A stretch of DNA of 64,000 nucleotides, from positions 62,001 through 126,000 of the forward strand of contig JAJDAJ010000037.1 in the NCBI GenBank assembly GCA_029261925.1, given 5' to 3'. Of this stretch, positions 48,743 to 57,342 are shown in pieces. How positions within the stretch are numbered: position 1 is the first letter of the stretch; every line of letters begins with the position of its first letter. The notes below the pieces were generated by a model. It did no database searches. It saw only the letters and a program-made list of their open reading frames with translations, and was not told the DNA's origin. Made by a program: the position numbers and the translations under genes. The DNA is from Deltaproteobacteria bacterium (GTDB lineage Bacteria > Myxococcota_A > UBA9160 > SZUA-336).

Positions 48743-50097
48743 GCGATCTTCTGCACCGACACGCCGGCGAGCTCGCGCGCGACCGGCTCGATCAGCAGCT
48801 CGCCGCGCAGGCAGTGGCGGTGGAAGTAGCGGATCAGCGCGGCGTCGTGCTCGGGCCCGGCCTCGAGCACGAAGTGCTCCAGATCCGCGTCGGCCTCCTG
48901 CCAGCTCGCCGGACGCCGGCCCAGGATGGCGCCGATCTCGTCGAGGTTCTGCGCCTCGAGCGCGTCGCCCCAGCGCTCGGCGCGGCGCAGGTACTCCGCG
49001 GCACGCGCCGCCACGTCGAGCCGGTAGCGCGTGTACTCGTCGGCCCCGGCCGGTGGCTCGAGGAAGCCGAGCAGCGCGTCGCCGCCGGGTGCGTGACGCG
49101 AGGCCCCGGCGTCGGGGAGCTCGACGGTGTCGAGCTCGACGCCAGCCAGGTGCGCCATGAGCTCGATCGCAGCGCGTCCGTAGGTCAGGTACCAGGCCAG
49201 GTACTGCACGTAGTCGACCTCGGTGCCGGGCCTGGCGATGAGGTGCGCCACGACCATGGGCGTGTACATGCCGAAGCGCGCGCCGTGGTAGCAGATCGCG
49301 TCGGGGTCCAGCGGCTTGCCGGTCAGCTCGCCGTACAGGCGCACGGCGTGCGAGAGATCTCCCAGCGGCTCGCTCAGGTCGCGGCCGAGCATGGCCCCGA
49401 AGTCGGCGGCCGGATCGCCGATGCACGCCAGCTCCATGTCGATGAGGGACGTGACCTTCCCGTCCTCGAACAGGAACTGCCCGGCGTCGCCCTGGATGAA
49501 GGCCACGTCGCTGCGGCCCGACGGCACGTTGCGGCGCACCCAGCGGATGCCGAACTCGATCATCGGCTCGGGCCGGCACTTGAAGCCGCGGTAGGCTCGC
49601 TCCCAGTGCTCGAGATCGCCCAGGCCCAGCTCCACGGGCGTGGTCGGCCGGTCGATGCCGAGCCTGGCGAACTCGCTCACGTCCAGCTGGTGCATGCGCG
49701 CCAGGATGCGCACGAAGTCCTCGAGCACCGCCGTGTGCTCGGCCTCGTCGACGGCGGTCGCCAGGTTGGCCCGGCCCGGCACCGTCTGCATCACGATGCC
49801 CCTCGGGTCCTCGCAGAAGCCATAGACATGCGGCACCGGGATGCCGTTGTCCTCCAGCGCCCGCAGCACGCGGTACTCGTGCTCGAGCGGGTACACGCCG
49901 TGGTCGGCCTCGCCGCGGTCGCCGCGGAAGTGCACCGGCAGCAGCTCCCCTTCGCGCTCGACCTCGAGGAACCATGCGGGTCGCCAGCGCGCCTGGCGCT
50001 GCGCGGAGCGGATGCGTCCGCCCACCATGCGCTCGACCTCGGCGAACGCACGCCGCCACTCCGCATCGACCTCGGGCACCCCGCTCGGCTCGCTCAT
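48739..50097 (-). CDS. Aminoglycoside phosphotransferase-like kinase (ACAD10/11-type)
   Basis: A 452-residue protein-kinase-fold phosphotransferase. The nucleotide lysine may be replaced in the GELLPVHFRGDRG stretch, and GIVMQTVPGRANL forms the hinge. The catalytic loop, normally HGDxxxxN, reads FIQGDAGQFLFEDG, with Gln for His and Phe for Asn, while the Mg2+ Asp follows in SLIDMELACIGDPAADFG. This set resembles ACAD10/ACAD11 N-terminal kinases, which phosphorylate 4-hydroxyacyl-CoAs. The C-terminal 130 residues are helical, of unknown role. The ATG (50095-50097) is divergent from the VOC gene by 47 bp. A kinase role in acyl-CoA catabolism fits the neighbourhood, but is not certain given the altered catalytic loop. 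Confidence 0.85.
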   Translation of the reverse strand: MSEPSGVPEVDAEWRRAFAEVERMVGGRIRSAQRQARWRPAWFLEVEREGELLPVHFRGDRGEADHGVYPLEHEYRVLRALEDNGIPVPHVYGFCEDPRGIVMQTVPGRANLATAVDEAEHTAVLEDFVRILARMHQLDVSEFARLGIDRPTTPVELGLGDLEHWERAYRGFKCRPEPMIEFGIRWVRRNVPSGRSDVAFIQGDAGQFLFEDGKVTSLIDMELACIGDPAADFGAMLGRDLSEPLGDLSHAVRLYGELTGKPLDPDAICYHGARFGMYTPMVVAHLIARPGTEVDYVQYLAWYLTYGRAAIELMAHLAGVELDTVELPDAGASRHAPGGDALLGFLEPPAGADEYTRYRLDVAARAAEYLRRAERWGDALEAQNLDEIGAILGRRPASWQEADADLEHFVLEAGPEHDAALIRYFHRHCLRGELLIEPVARELAGVSVQKIA

Positions 50098-50144
50098 GCG
50101 CGCAGTGTGCCAGAATCCGCGGAACGCAGAAGAAGGAGCGGCGC

Positions 50145-50636
50145 GTGCCGATCAGCGAGATCCACCACGTCGCCCTGAGCGTGCGCGACCTGGCGCGCTC
50201 GGAGGCATTCTATCGCGACGTACTCGGGTTCAGCACCGCGCTCCGCATCGAGGCCGACGACGCCGAGCGCAACCAGCGCCTGCTCGGGACGCCGCCGGGC
50301 ACGCGCGCCCGGACCGTGATCATGCGCAAGGCCCACAGCAAGGTGGGAGAGATCGAGCTGATCCGGTTCGATCCCCCGCTGGCGGACCCGGCCGGTCCCC
50401 CGCGCGCGGGGGATCCTGGTGTGTTCCTGCTCTCGTTCGAGGTCACCGGCGAGGAGCTCGAGGCCGTCCACGCGCAGCTGCTCGCGCGCGGCGTCCGCTG
50501 TCACGGCGAGCCCGAGCAGGTGGACATTCCGGGCTACGGGCACATCGCGTCGCTGGTGTTCCGCGATCCCGACGACGTGATGCTCGAGCTCGTGGTCCTG
50601 CCGCCGGCGGGCCATCCGGACCCCTGGGCGCCCTGA
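50145..50636 (+). CDS. VOC-family (glyoxalase/dioxygenase fold) protein
   Basis: A 163-residue VOC protein. The reading starts at GTG 50145, with GAAGGAG eight bases upstream, giving VPISEIHHVALSVRDLARSE. The first metal His is probably in IHHVALSV and a Glu is in GEIELIRFD. The second half repeats the fold, with YGHIASLVFRDPDDVMLELV, where His and Glu are further ligands. This makes four plausible metal-binding residues. The substrate is not identifiable; epimerase-, glyoxalase- or dioxygenase-type chemistry is possible. It is convergent with the amidohydrolase gene (14 bp gap). Length is normal for the family. Confidence 0.86.
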   Translation: MPISEIHHVALSVRDLARSEAFYRDVLGFSTALRIEADDAERNQRLLGTPPGTRARTVIMRKAHSKVGEIELIRFDPPLADPAGPPRAGDPGVFLLSFEVTGEELEAVHAQLLARGVRCHGEPEQVDIPGYGHIASLVFRDPDDVMLELVVLPPAGHPDPWAP

Positions 50637-50650
50637 GGGCGCGCGCCAGC

Positions 50651-51766
50651 TCAGAGGCCGTACAGCGCCTTCGCGTTCGGCCCCAGGATGCGCAGCCGGT
50701 CGGCGCGCGGCAGCGGCGCGATGGTCGCGCGCAGCTCGTCGAGCGCGCCGGGGAACGTCGAGTCGGCGTGCGGGTAGTCCGAGCCCCAGACCACGCGCTC
50801 GATGCCGAGCATCGGCGCCAGCACCGGCAGCGTGGGCTCGTCGAGCTCGAAGCTGATCCAGCACTGGCGTGCGAAGTACTCGCTGGGCAGGTGCTTCATC
50901 TCGGGCGCGTAGCCGCCGTAGCTCGGCACCTGGTGGTCGAGCCGCTCGATCCAGTACGGGCCCCAGCCTCCGCCGGACTCCAGGAAGACGAAGCGCAGCC
51001 CGGGATGGCGCTCCATCACGCCGCAGGCCATGAGCTGCGCGCAGGCGAACATCTGCTCGAAGGTGTGCGAGACCGCGTGCAGGACCACCACGTTGTAGGG
51101 CGGGCGGTCGAGCCCGAACGTCGGTACTGCGGGCTGGAAGCCCTCGTGGATGCCGATCGCCACGCCCAGCTCCTCGGCCGCGGTCCAGATCGGCTCGTAC
51201 GCCGCATCGACGAGGGTGCGGCCGGCGCACGGGTTCGGCCGCACGAAGGCCGCCACGAAGCCCATGTCGCGCGCGCGGCGCAGCTCGGCCAGCGCAGCGG
51301 CCGGGTCCTGGAACGGCAGCATCGCCGCGCCGTGCAGGCGTGCCGGAGCGGCCGCGCAGTAGCTCGCCAGCCAGTCGTTGTACGCCCGCGCGATCGCCAC
51401 CGCGGCCGCGGCGTCGCGCAGCGCCCAGAAGCCCAGCCCGATCGTCGGGTAGAGCACCGCCACGTCGATGCCCTCGGCATCCATGTCGACCAGTCGCGCA
51501 CGGGGATCGAAGGCCCCCGGGGTCGCCTGCTCGAGCGGCACGGGTCCCGAGGGACGGCTCACGTCGCTCCCGGGCGTGCCCATCTGGCCCAGGCGCGCGA
51601 AGAAGACCTCCTCGTCGCCGACGATCACGTGGTCGAGCCCGTCGTCGTCGAGCTCGCTGCGCGGCCGGATCACCTCCGGCAGGTCACGCCACGCCTCCCA
51701 GGGCTCCAGCACGTGGCCGTCGGCGTCGATCACGCCGCAGTCGGGACGCTCGGGACTCTCGCTCAT
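50651..51766 (-). CDS. Amidohydrolase family protein (Amidohydro_2)
   Basis: A 371-residue TIM-barrel hydrolase or decarboxylase. The metal-binding start motif is IDADGHVLEPWEAW, with DxDxH instead of HxH, as in many Amidohydro_2 members. VAIGIHEGFQ gives the strand-5 His and NVVVLHAVSHTFEQM the next one. RVVWGSDYPHADSTFPG near the end gives the catalytic Asp. This set is typical of ACMSD-like decarboxylases and related enzymes found widely in actinobacterial catabolic regions. The ATG is at 51764-51766. The gene stands alone between the convergent VOC gene and the SelD fusion, with 144 bp upstream. The substrate is unknown. Confidence 0.9.
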   Translation of the reverse strand: MSESPERPDCGVIDADGHVLEPWEAWRDLPEVIRPRSELDDDGLDHVIVGDEEVFFARLGQMGTPGSDVSRPSGPVPLEQATPGAFDPRARLVDMDAEGIDVAVLYPTIGLGFWALRDAAAAVAIARAYNDWLASYCAAAPARLHGAAMLPFQDPAAALAELRRARDMGFVAAFVRPNPCAGRTLVDAAYEPIWTAAEELGVAIGIHEGFQPAVPTFGLDRPPYNVVVLHAVSHTFEQMFACAQLMACGVMERHPGLRFVFLESGGGWGPYWIERLDHQVPSYGGYAPEMKHLPSEYFARQCWISFELDEPTLPVLAPMLGIERVVWGSDYPHADSTFPGALDELRATIAPLPRADRLRILGPNAKALYGL

Positions 51767-51910
51767 GACGACTCCGGATGAACACGGGCGGCATCTCCTC
51801 GATGCCGGCGATGAAGCTGGACGGGCCCGGCGGGAGCGCGGCGCCGGGTCGCGCTGACGGGCTGCTCCGCGGCGCGATCGTAGCTCGCGACCGCCGCGGC
51901 GTCGCCCGCC

Positions 51911-54130
51911 TCAGCGACCGCTGCGCTCCAGCACGATGCGCGCGCCGTCGGCGCAGGGGGCCGCGACGCGTCCGATCCGCGCCGCGTGCGCATCCCCGGC
52001 CGCGCGCAGATCACGGACCAGGGCGTCGGCACGCCGCGCTTCCACGCCGATCAGCAACGGCCCCGAGGTCTGGGGGTCGAAGAGCAGCTCGGCATGCGGA
52101 TCCCCCGGGGCCGCGCGCAGCAGCCCGCGCGCCGCGGCGTTCTGCTCGTGGTAGCTGCTGCGCAGCCCCCGCGACAGCAGCTCCAGGGCGCCCGGCAGCG
52201 CCGGCAGCGCGTCCGCGTCGAGCACCGCGGCCAGCCCCGACGCCACGAGCATCTCGTCGAGGTGCCGCGCCAGGCCGAAGCCGGACACGTCGGTGGCGGC
52301 GCGCGCGCCGTGCTCGCGCGCCAGGCGCGACGCCGCGGCGCCGGGTCGCAGCATGGCCGCGTGGCAGGCCAGCAGCTGCTCCCCGGCCAGGCGCCCCTGC
52401 ATGTCGGCGGCCAGCACGACGCCCGTGCCCAGCGGCCCGCTGAGCACCAGCGCGTCGCCGGGACGCAGGCCGTCGAGCCCCAGCCAGGCGCCGTCGTCGA
52501 GCTCGCCGAGGATCGCGAGGCCCACGTGCAGCTCCTCGCCCGATGTGGTGTGGCCTCCGACCAGGCTCACGCCCAGCGGATCCAGCGCCGCACGCACGCC
52601 GGAGAGCACCTGGTAGAGCGTCTCGCCCGCGGCGGCGGGTTCGGTCTCGTTCACGCCGACCCAGGCCAGGGCGTGCCGCGGCCGTCCTCCCTTGGCGTGC
52701 ACGTCGCTGAGCGCGTTGACCGCGGCCACCCGACCGACCAGCCACGGGTCGTCGGCGAAGGCGCGGAAGCCGTCCACGGTGGCCAGCACCACGTCGCCCG
52801 AGGACGTGCGCAGCGCCGCGGCGTCGTCGGCGTGCGAGAGTCCGACCACCACACTCGCGTCGGCCGCCGCCGGCTCCAGGCGCGCCAGCGCGGCAGCCAG
52901 CGGATCGGGCGCGAGCTTGGCCGCGCAGCCGCCGCACTCCATCTCCTCCATGCCCATCGACTCCGGGCTCGGGAAGTCGCGCGCGTCCCCGCCCGCGCCG
53001 GTCAGGACCGTGAAGCGGCGCATGAAGCGGCGGTCGATCGCGTCCTTGAGCCGCCAGACGGTCCGGCCCTCGGCGGCCAGTCCCCACTTGGCTCCGAAGG
53101 CGCGGCCCTCGCCCAGGTGCAGCAGGGACAGGAAGTCGCGCTGCGGGCGGTAGCGCCGCGGCCTCGCTCCGGTCAGGCTCGCGCGCAGGTTGCGATCGAG
53201 CACCGGTCCCTCGCGCACCGCATACACGCCCGCCTTGCGCACCCAGGGCGCCCAGCCCAGGGACGCGCAGTCACCGGCGGCGAAGAGCCCGGTCGTGCCC
53301 TCGACGGCCAGCGTGCGGTCCACGCGCACGAAGCCGGCGTCGTCGAGCGGCAGATCGGACGCGGCCAGCAGTGCAGGCGGCGCGGCGCCGGTCGCCCAGA
53401 CCGCCAGGTCGCAGGCCGCGCGCTCGCCCTCGACCCGGATCGCGTCCTTGCCCACCGCCTCGACCTCGACGCCGGCGCGCAGCGCGATGCCTCGCTCGCG
53501 GGCCAGGCGCGCGAAGCGGCGCGCGACGCGCGCCGGGTAGCCCGCCACCCAGCCGGCATCTCGCGTGTACAGGGTGATCTCGCTCGCGCTGCCGGCGGCA
53601 GCGAGGCGCGCCTGGAGGGTGAAGGCCAGCTCGACGCCCGCGGCGCCGCCTCCCGCGATCGCCAGGCGCAGGGGCCGCCCGGCGGCCTGCTCCAGCGCCT
53701 GGGCGACCCGGGCGTCGAGCGCGTCCACGAAGCCGCGGATCGGCCGGGTCGCCAGCGCGTGCTCGCGCACGCCGGGCTGGTCCAGCCCGCGCACCGTCGA
53801 GCCCACGTCGAGGCTGGCCACGTCGAAGCGCAGCGGCGGGCGGCCCTCCAGCTCGACGCGCCGCTGTGCGGCGTCGATCCGGGTGGCGGCGGCGAGCACC
53901 ACGCGCGCCCGGGCGCGGCGCGCGAGCGGCACGCCGTCGATCTCGAGCTCCCGGGCCGTGTAATCGCCCGCCACGAAGCCGGGCACCATCCCGGAGTAGA
54001 CCGCCGCGGGCCGGTCCACGATCAGCGTCAGCCGCACCCCGGGCAGCGGCCGCATCATCCAGCGGCGCAGCACCTGCACGTGGGCATGCCCGCCGCCCAC
54101 CAGCACCAGCTCGCGCACCGGTCGCTCCAC
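51911..54130 (-). CDS. selD: FAD-dependent oxidoreductase fused to selenide, water dikinase (SelD)
   Basis: A 739-residue fusion. Residues 1 to about 370 form an NDH-2-like pyridine nucleotide-disulfide oxidoreductase, with VLVGGGHAHVQVL for FAD and RLAIAGGGAAGVELAF for NAD. From about 397, a SelD domain of about 340 residues makes selenophosphate from selenide and ATP. It opens MECGGCAAKLAP, with Cys399 and Cys402 in the loop where SelD usually has Cys or Sec, then SHADDAAALRT, DVHAKGG, LVGGHTTSGEEL and ATDVSGFGLARH. No in-frame UGA is needed. Start is GTG 54128-54130. No selA, selB, selC or mnmH is visible here, so the product's destination is unclear. The fused oxidoreductase might supply reduced selenium. 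Confidence 0.92.
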   Translation of the reverse strand: MERPVRELVLVGGGHAHVQVLRRWMMRPLPGVRLTLIVDRPAAVYSGMVPGFVAGDYTARELEIDGVPLARRARARVVLAAATRIDAAQRRVELEGRPPLRFDVASLDVGSTVRGLDQPGVREHALATRPIRGFVDALDARVAQALEQAAGRPLRLAIAGGGAAGVELAFTLQARLAAAGSASEITLYTRDAGWVAGYPARVARRFARLARERGIALRAGVEVEAVGKDAIRVEGERAACDLAVWATGAAPPALLAASDLPLDDAGFVRVDRTLAVEGTTGLFAAGDCASLGWAPWVRKAGVYAVREGPVLDRNLRASLTGARPRRYRPQRDFLSLLHLGEGRAFGAKWGLAAEGRTVWRLKDAIDRRFMRRFTVLTGAGGDARDFPSPESMGMEEMECGGCAAKLAPDPLAAALARLEPAAADASVVVGLSHADDAAALRTSSGDVVLATVDGFRAFADDPWLVGRVAAVNALSDVHAKGGRPRHALAWVGVNETEPAAAGETLYQVLSGVRAALDPLGVSLVGGHTTSGEELHVGLAILGELDDGAWLGLDGLRPGDALVLSGPLGTGVVLAADMQGRLAGEQLLACHAAMLRPGAAASRLAREHGARAATDVSGFGLARHLDEMLVASGLAAVLDADALPALPGALELLSRGLRSSYHEQNAAARGLLRAAPGDPHAELLFDPQTSGPLLIGVEARRADALVRDLRAAGDAHAARIGRVAAPCADGARIVLERSGR

Positions 54131-54139
54131 CGCGGCAGT

Positions 54140-54169
54140 TTGTCAGCTCGTGGCGGTGCGTGCCAGAAT
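54140..54169 (+). promoter_or_regulatory. Promoter of the thiolase-DUF35-SDR unit
   Basis: TTGTCA (54140-54145), an 18-bp spacer and CAGAAT (54164-54169) precede the thiolase ATG at 54197. GGAGGA is the ribosome binding site. The same GTGCCAGAATC stretch occurs at about 50107-50117 ahead of the VOC gene. Confidence 0.45.
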
Positions 54170-54196
54170 CCCGGACCCGCTCGAGCCGGAGGACCC

Positions 54197-55354
54197 ATGG
54201 CAGAGCTCATCAAGGACCGGACCGCGATCGCAGGGATCGGGCAGACCTCGTTCGGCAAGGGATTGCCGGACACGGAGCTGTCGCTGGCCTGCCAGGCGAT
54301 CTCGGCGGCGATCGACGACGCAGGGCTGCGCCCGTCCGACGTGGACGGCCTGTCCATGTTCAGCATGGAGAACGGCCGCGAGGTGAACGTCGCGCGCAGC
54401 GTGGGCCTGGGCGACCTGACGTACTTCGGCGAGATCGGCTACGGCGGCGGCGCGGGCTGCGGCGTGGTGGGCCAGGCCGCCATGGCGGTCGCGACCGGGC
54501 AGTGCGAGGTCGCCGTCGCCTGGCGCGCGCGCAAGCGCGCGTCGAAGGCGAGCCGGCCCTGGGCACAGGCCACCGCGCGCATGGGCGGGGACTTCCAGTG
54601 GTCGCGGCCTTTCGGCATGCTGCGCCCGGTCGATGAGGTCGCCACGCTCGCGCGGCGCTACATGCACGAGTTCGGCGCCACGCGCGACCACCTGGCGAAC
54701 GTCGCGCTCGCTTTCCGCAAGCACGCCAATCGCAACCCCGCGGCGACCATGTACTCCAAGCCGATGACGCGCGAGGACTACATGGGTGCGCGCTGGATCT
54801 CCGAGCCGCTCTGCCTGTTCGACAACTGCCTCGAGACCGACGGGGCGCTCGCGGTGGTCATCACGTCGACCGAGCGCGCGCGCGACCTCAAGCAGCAGCC
54901 GGTGCTGATCCACTCGTTCGCGCAGGGCATCCCGCAGCAGCACCAGACCATGACCAACTTCTTCTGCGAGGATCCGCTGCTGGGGCCGTCGTGGGCGTGC
55001 GCCCGGCGGCTCTGGGCCAACGCCGACCTGCGGCCGTCGGACATCTCGGTGGCGCAGATCTACGACGCGTTCAGCCCGCTGATCCCGCTATCGCTCGAGG
55101 GCTACGGCTTCTGCAAGCGCGGCGAGGGCGCGGCGTTCACCGAGGACGGCGCCCTGGAGTTCGACGGCGGCCGCCTGCCGACCAATACCTCGGGCGGCGG
55201 CATGTCCGAGGCCTACGTGCACGGCTTCAACCTGGTGCTCGAGGGCGTGAAGCAGATGCGCGGCACGTCCACCGCCCAGGTGAACGGCGCCGATTCCTGT
55301 CTGGTGACCAGCGGCGAGGGCGTACCGACCAGCGCGCTGCTGCTGCGGAGGTGA
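54197..55354 (+). CDS. Thiolase-family lipid-transfer protein (Ltp2-like)
   Basis: A 385-residue thiolase-fold protein of the SCP2-thiolase/Ltp group. In mycobacteria Ltp2 (386 residues) forms a complex with a DUF35 domain and acts as a retro-aldolase in steroid side-chain removal. The usual active-site cysteine of thiolases is not evident near residue 90 (YGGGAGCGVVGQAAMAVATG carries one Cys, in GCG). IAQIYDAFSPLIPLSLEGYG and the glycine-rich LPTNTSGGGMSEAYVHGFNL near the end are characteristic. The ATG at 54197 has GGAGGA upstream. The DUF35 gene follows two bases later. Aldolase activity is inferred from that pairing. Confidence 0.85.
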   Translation: MAELIKDRTAIAGIGQTSFGKGLPDTELSLACQAISAAIDDAGLRPSDVDGLSMFSMENGREVNVARSVGLGDLTYFGEIGYGGGAGCGVVGQAAMAVATGQCEVAVAWRARKRASKASRPWAQATARMGGDFQWSRPFGMLRPVDEVATLARRYMHEFGATRDHLANVALAFRKHANRNPAATMYSKPMTREDYMGARWISEPLCLFDNCLETDGALAVVITSTERARDLKQQPVLIHSFAQGIPQQHQTMTNFFCEDPLLGPSWACARRLWANADLRPSDISVAQIYDAFSPLIPLSLEGYGFCKRGEGAAFTEDGALEFDGGRLPTNTSGGGMSEAYVHGFNLVLEGVKQMRGTSTAQVNGADSCLVTSGEGVPTSALLLRR

Positions 55355-55356
55355 GC

Positions 55357-55791
55357 ATGGAGCACAGCCCGATCCTTCCCGATCTCGAGGACGAGGACTC
55401 CGCGCCCTTCTGGGAGGGCACCGCGAAGGGCGAGCTGCGCGTGCAGGCGTGCGGCGACTGCGGCCAGATGCGGATCCCGCCGCGGCCCATGTGCCCGTCG
55501 TGCCGCTCGCTGAGCCAGGAATGGAAGCAGGTCAGCGGCAAGGCGACCGTGTGGTCGTTCGTGGTGCCGCACCCGCCGCTGCTGCCGGCCTACTCGGACC
55601 TGGCGCCGTTCAACGTGATCACCGTCTCGCTCGACGAGGACCCCTCGCTGCGGCTCGTCGGCAACCTGGTCACGTCCGCGGACGGACCCCTCAACGAGGT
55701 GGACCCGGCCACGATCCAGATCGGCGAGCCGGTGCGCGTGGTGTTCACGAAGGTCGACGACGTGACCCTGCCGCGCTGGGTCCGCGCCTGA
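55357..55791 (+). CDS. DUF35 (Zn-ribbon OB-fold) partner of the thiolase
   Basis: A 144-residue DUF35 protein. The rubredoxin-like Zn ribbon is CGDCGQMRIPPRPMCPSC (about 29-46), with four cysteines in CxxC pairs. An OB-fold follows (GKATVWSFVVPHPPLLPAY, then FNVITVSLDEDPSLRLVGNL). This is the same architecture as the DUF35 part of ChsH2, which activates Ltp2 in steroid side-chain cleavage, but here it stands free, without the MaoC-like ChsH2 part. It lies two bases after the thiolase gene, so the two almost surely form a complex. It likely binds acyl-CoA or stabilises the thiolase. No other enzyme activity is expected. Confidence 0.9.
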   Translation: MEHSPILPDLEDEDSAPFWEGTAKGELRVQACGDCGQMRIPPRPMCPSCRSLSQEWKQVSGKATVWSFVVPHPPLLPAYSDLAPFNVITVSLDEDPSLRLVGNLVTSADGPLNEVDPATIQIGEPVRVVFTKVDDVTLPRWVRA

Positions 55792-55813
55792 ACGGCGCCC
55801 CGGGGGTGATGCA

Positions 55814-56593
55814 TTGATTCTCAAGGACCGCGTCGTCATCGTCTCGGGCATCGGCCCCGGCCTGGGCCGCGAGCTGGCGCGCTGCGCCGTGGCCGAGGGC
55901 GCCCGTGTGGTGCTGGCCGCGCGCAGCGAGGACTTCCTGGCCGAGGTCGCCAGGGAGCTCGACGACGCCGGCGCCGAGACCCTGGTCGTCCCGACCGACA
56001 TCACGAAGGTCGAGGACTGCCAGCAGCTGGCCGAGCGCACCGTCGAGCGCTTCGGCCGCATCGACGCGCTGATCAACTCCGCGTACACCATGGGCAAGGT
56101 CATGCTCTTCGAGGAGGCCGAGATCGACCGCTGGCGCGTGCCCATGAAGGTCAACTACTTCGGGACGCTCCAGCTGTCGCAGGAGGTCGTGCCGCAGATG
56201 AAGGCACAGGGCGGCGGCTCGATCGTGATGATCAGCACGATCGCCGCGCGCAAGCCCATGGTCAACGACACCGGCTACGCCGGCTCGAAGGCCGCGCTGC
56301 AGGCCGCGGCCCGCAACCTGGCCCTGGAGCTCGGCCCCCACGGCATCCGTGTGAACACCGTGGCCATGGGCTGGATGTGGGGACCGCCCGCGCAGGGTCA
56401 GATCGAGCGACTCGCCGCGGCGCGCGGCGTGACGCCCGCCGAGGTCCTGGCCGAGGTCGAGGCGCGCACGGCGCTGCGCGGCGTGCCCGACGACGCCGAC
56501 TGTGCGCGCGCCGTGATGTTCTTCGCGTCCGAGCACTCGCGCGCGGTCACCGGCGCGCTGCTCGACGTGAACGGCGGGGAGTTCATGCCCTGA
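55814..56593 (+). CDS. SDR-family oxidoreductase
   Basis: A 259-residue SDR. The cofactor loop is SGIGPGLGRELARCA, in place of the usual TGxxxGxG. AARSEDF suggests NADP preference. The NNAG motif is replaced by NSAYTMG, while Ser (VMISTIAARK), Tyr and Lys (GYAGSKAAL) remain. The start is a TTG (55814-55816), 22 bases after the DUF35 stop. A C-terminal ARGVTPAEVLAEV helix caps the substrate pocket. It is third in the thiolase-DUF35 unit, so it probably forms or reduces the ketone or aldehyde linked to the thiolase or aldolase step. Substrate is unknown. Confidence 0.88.
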   Translation: MILKDRVVIVSGIGPGLGRELARCAVAEGARVVLAARSEDFLAEVARELDDAGAETLVVPTDITKVEDCQQLAERTVERFGRIDALINSAYTMGKVMLFEEAEIDRWRVPMKVNYFGTLQLSQEVVPQMKAQGGGSIVMISTIAARKPMVNDTGYAGSKAALQAAARNLALELGPHGIRVNTVAMGWMWGPPAQGQIERLAAARGVTPAEVLAEVEARTALRGVPDDADCARAVMFFASEHSRAVTGALLDVNGGEFMP

Positions 56594-56614
56594 GCGGGGC
56601 CGCCCCGATGCCGG

Positions 56615-57286
56615 TCAGCTGAGCATCTTTCGGGCGGACTCGATGGTCCTCTCGGCCCGGTCCTCGGACAGGGCCAGGTCCACGGGGACCTTGATCCCCT
56701 GCTGCACGGCGGGACGGCTGCCCACGCTCTCGATCCAGCGCTCCAGGCTGGACAGCCCGTCGATCTCGACGCCGGCCCAGGAGTGGACGCGGACCCACGG
56801 CCAGGTGGCGATGTCGGCGATCGAGTACTCCCCCGCCAGGTACTCGACCTGTCCGAGGCGGCGGTCCAGCACCTCGTAGAGGCGACGCGTCTCGCGCTGG
56901 TAGCGCTCGATCGCGAGGGGAATCTTCTCGGTCGCGTAGCGGAAGAAGACGTTGGCCTGGCCCTGCATCGGGCCGACGCCCGCCATCTGGAACATCAGCC
57001 ACTGCATCACCAGCGAGCGCTCGCGCGGGTCCGTCGGGAGCAGCCGACCGGTCTTCTCGGCCAGGTAGATCAGGATCGCACCCGACTCGAAGACCGGGAA
57101 GTCGTCGGCTTCGCGGTCCACGATCGCGGGGATACGACCGTTGGGGTTGATGCGCAGGAAGCGCTCGCTCTTCTGCTCGCCCTGTCCCAGGTCAACCGCG
57201 TGCACCTCGTAGGGGAGCCCGAGCTCCTCGAGGGCGATCGACGCCTTGAAACCGTTCGGTGTGGGTGCCGTGTAGAGATCGATCAT
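56615..57286 (-). CDS. Glutathione S-transferase, Nu-class (YfcG-like), second copy
   Basis: A 223-residue GST similar along its length to the one at 12621-13298. It opens [21 protein letters not shown] with the TPNG Thr/Asn active-site motif; [11 protein letters not shown] and [16 protein letters not shown] form the glutathione site. [15 protein letters not shown] and [15 protein letters not shown] belong to the helical domain. The first copy sits with a YciI gene; this one is alone. The ATG is 57284-57286 and longer readings are shadows. It is convergent with the SDR gene (21 bp). YfcG-type enzymes show disulfide-bond oxidoreductase activity, which may be the function here. Confidence 0.92.
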   Translation of the reverse strand: MIDLYTAPTPNGFKASIALEELGLPYEVHAVDLGQGEQKSERFLRINPNGRIPAIVDREADDFPVFESGAILIYLAEKTGRLLPTDPRERSLVMQWLMFQMAGVGPMQGQANVFFRYATEKIPLAIERYQRETRRLYEVLDRRLGQVEYLAGEYSIADIATWPWVRVHSWAGVEIDGLSSLERWIESVGSRPAVQQGIKVPVDLALSEDRAERTIESARKMLS

Positions 57287-57342
57287 GGCTTCGTCTCCGT
57301 GCCCGGAGTCTACGCCATCGCGGACTCCGGGGGCCACGACGC

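Noticed and set aside
46058-50059. A 1333-residue minus-strand ORF running across the tandem secreted genes and part of the phosphotransferase gene.
   Set aside because: It is opposite to two genes with clear signal peptides and motifs, has a low-complexity Arg/Ala/Gly/Val composition, and no family features. It is a high-GC shadow.
51986-54196. The long plus-strand extension upstream of the thiolase gene, opposite the SelD fusion.
   Set aside because: The extension is antisense to clear SelD and FAD motifs, and the thiolase has its own ribosome binding site and ATG at 54197.
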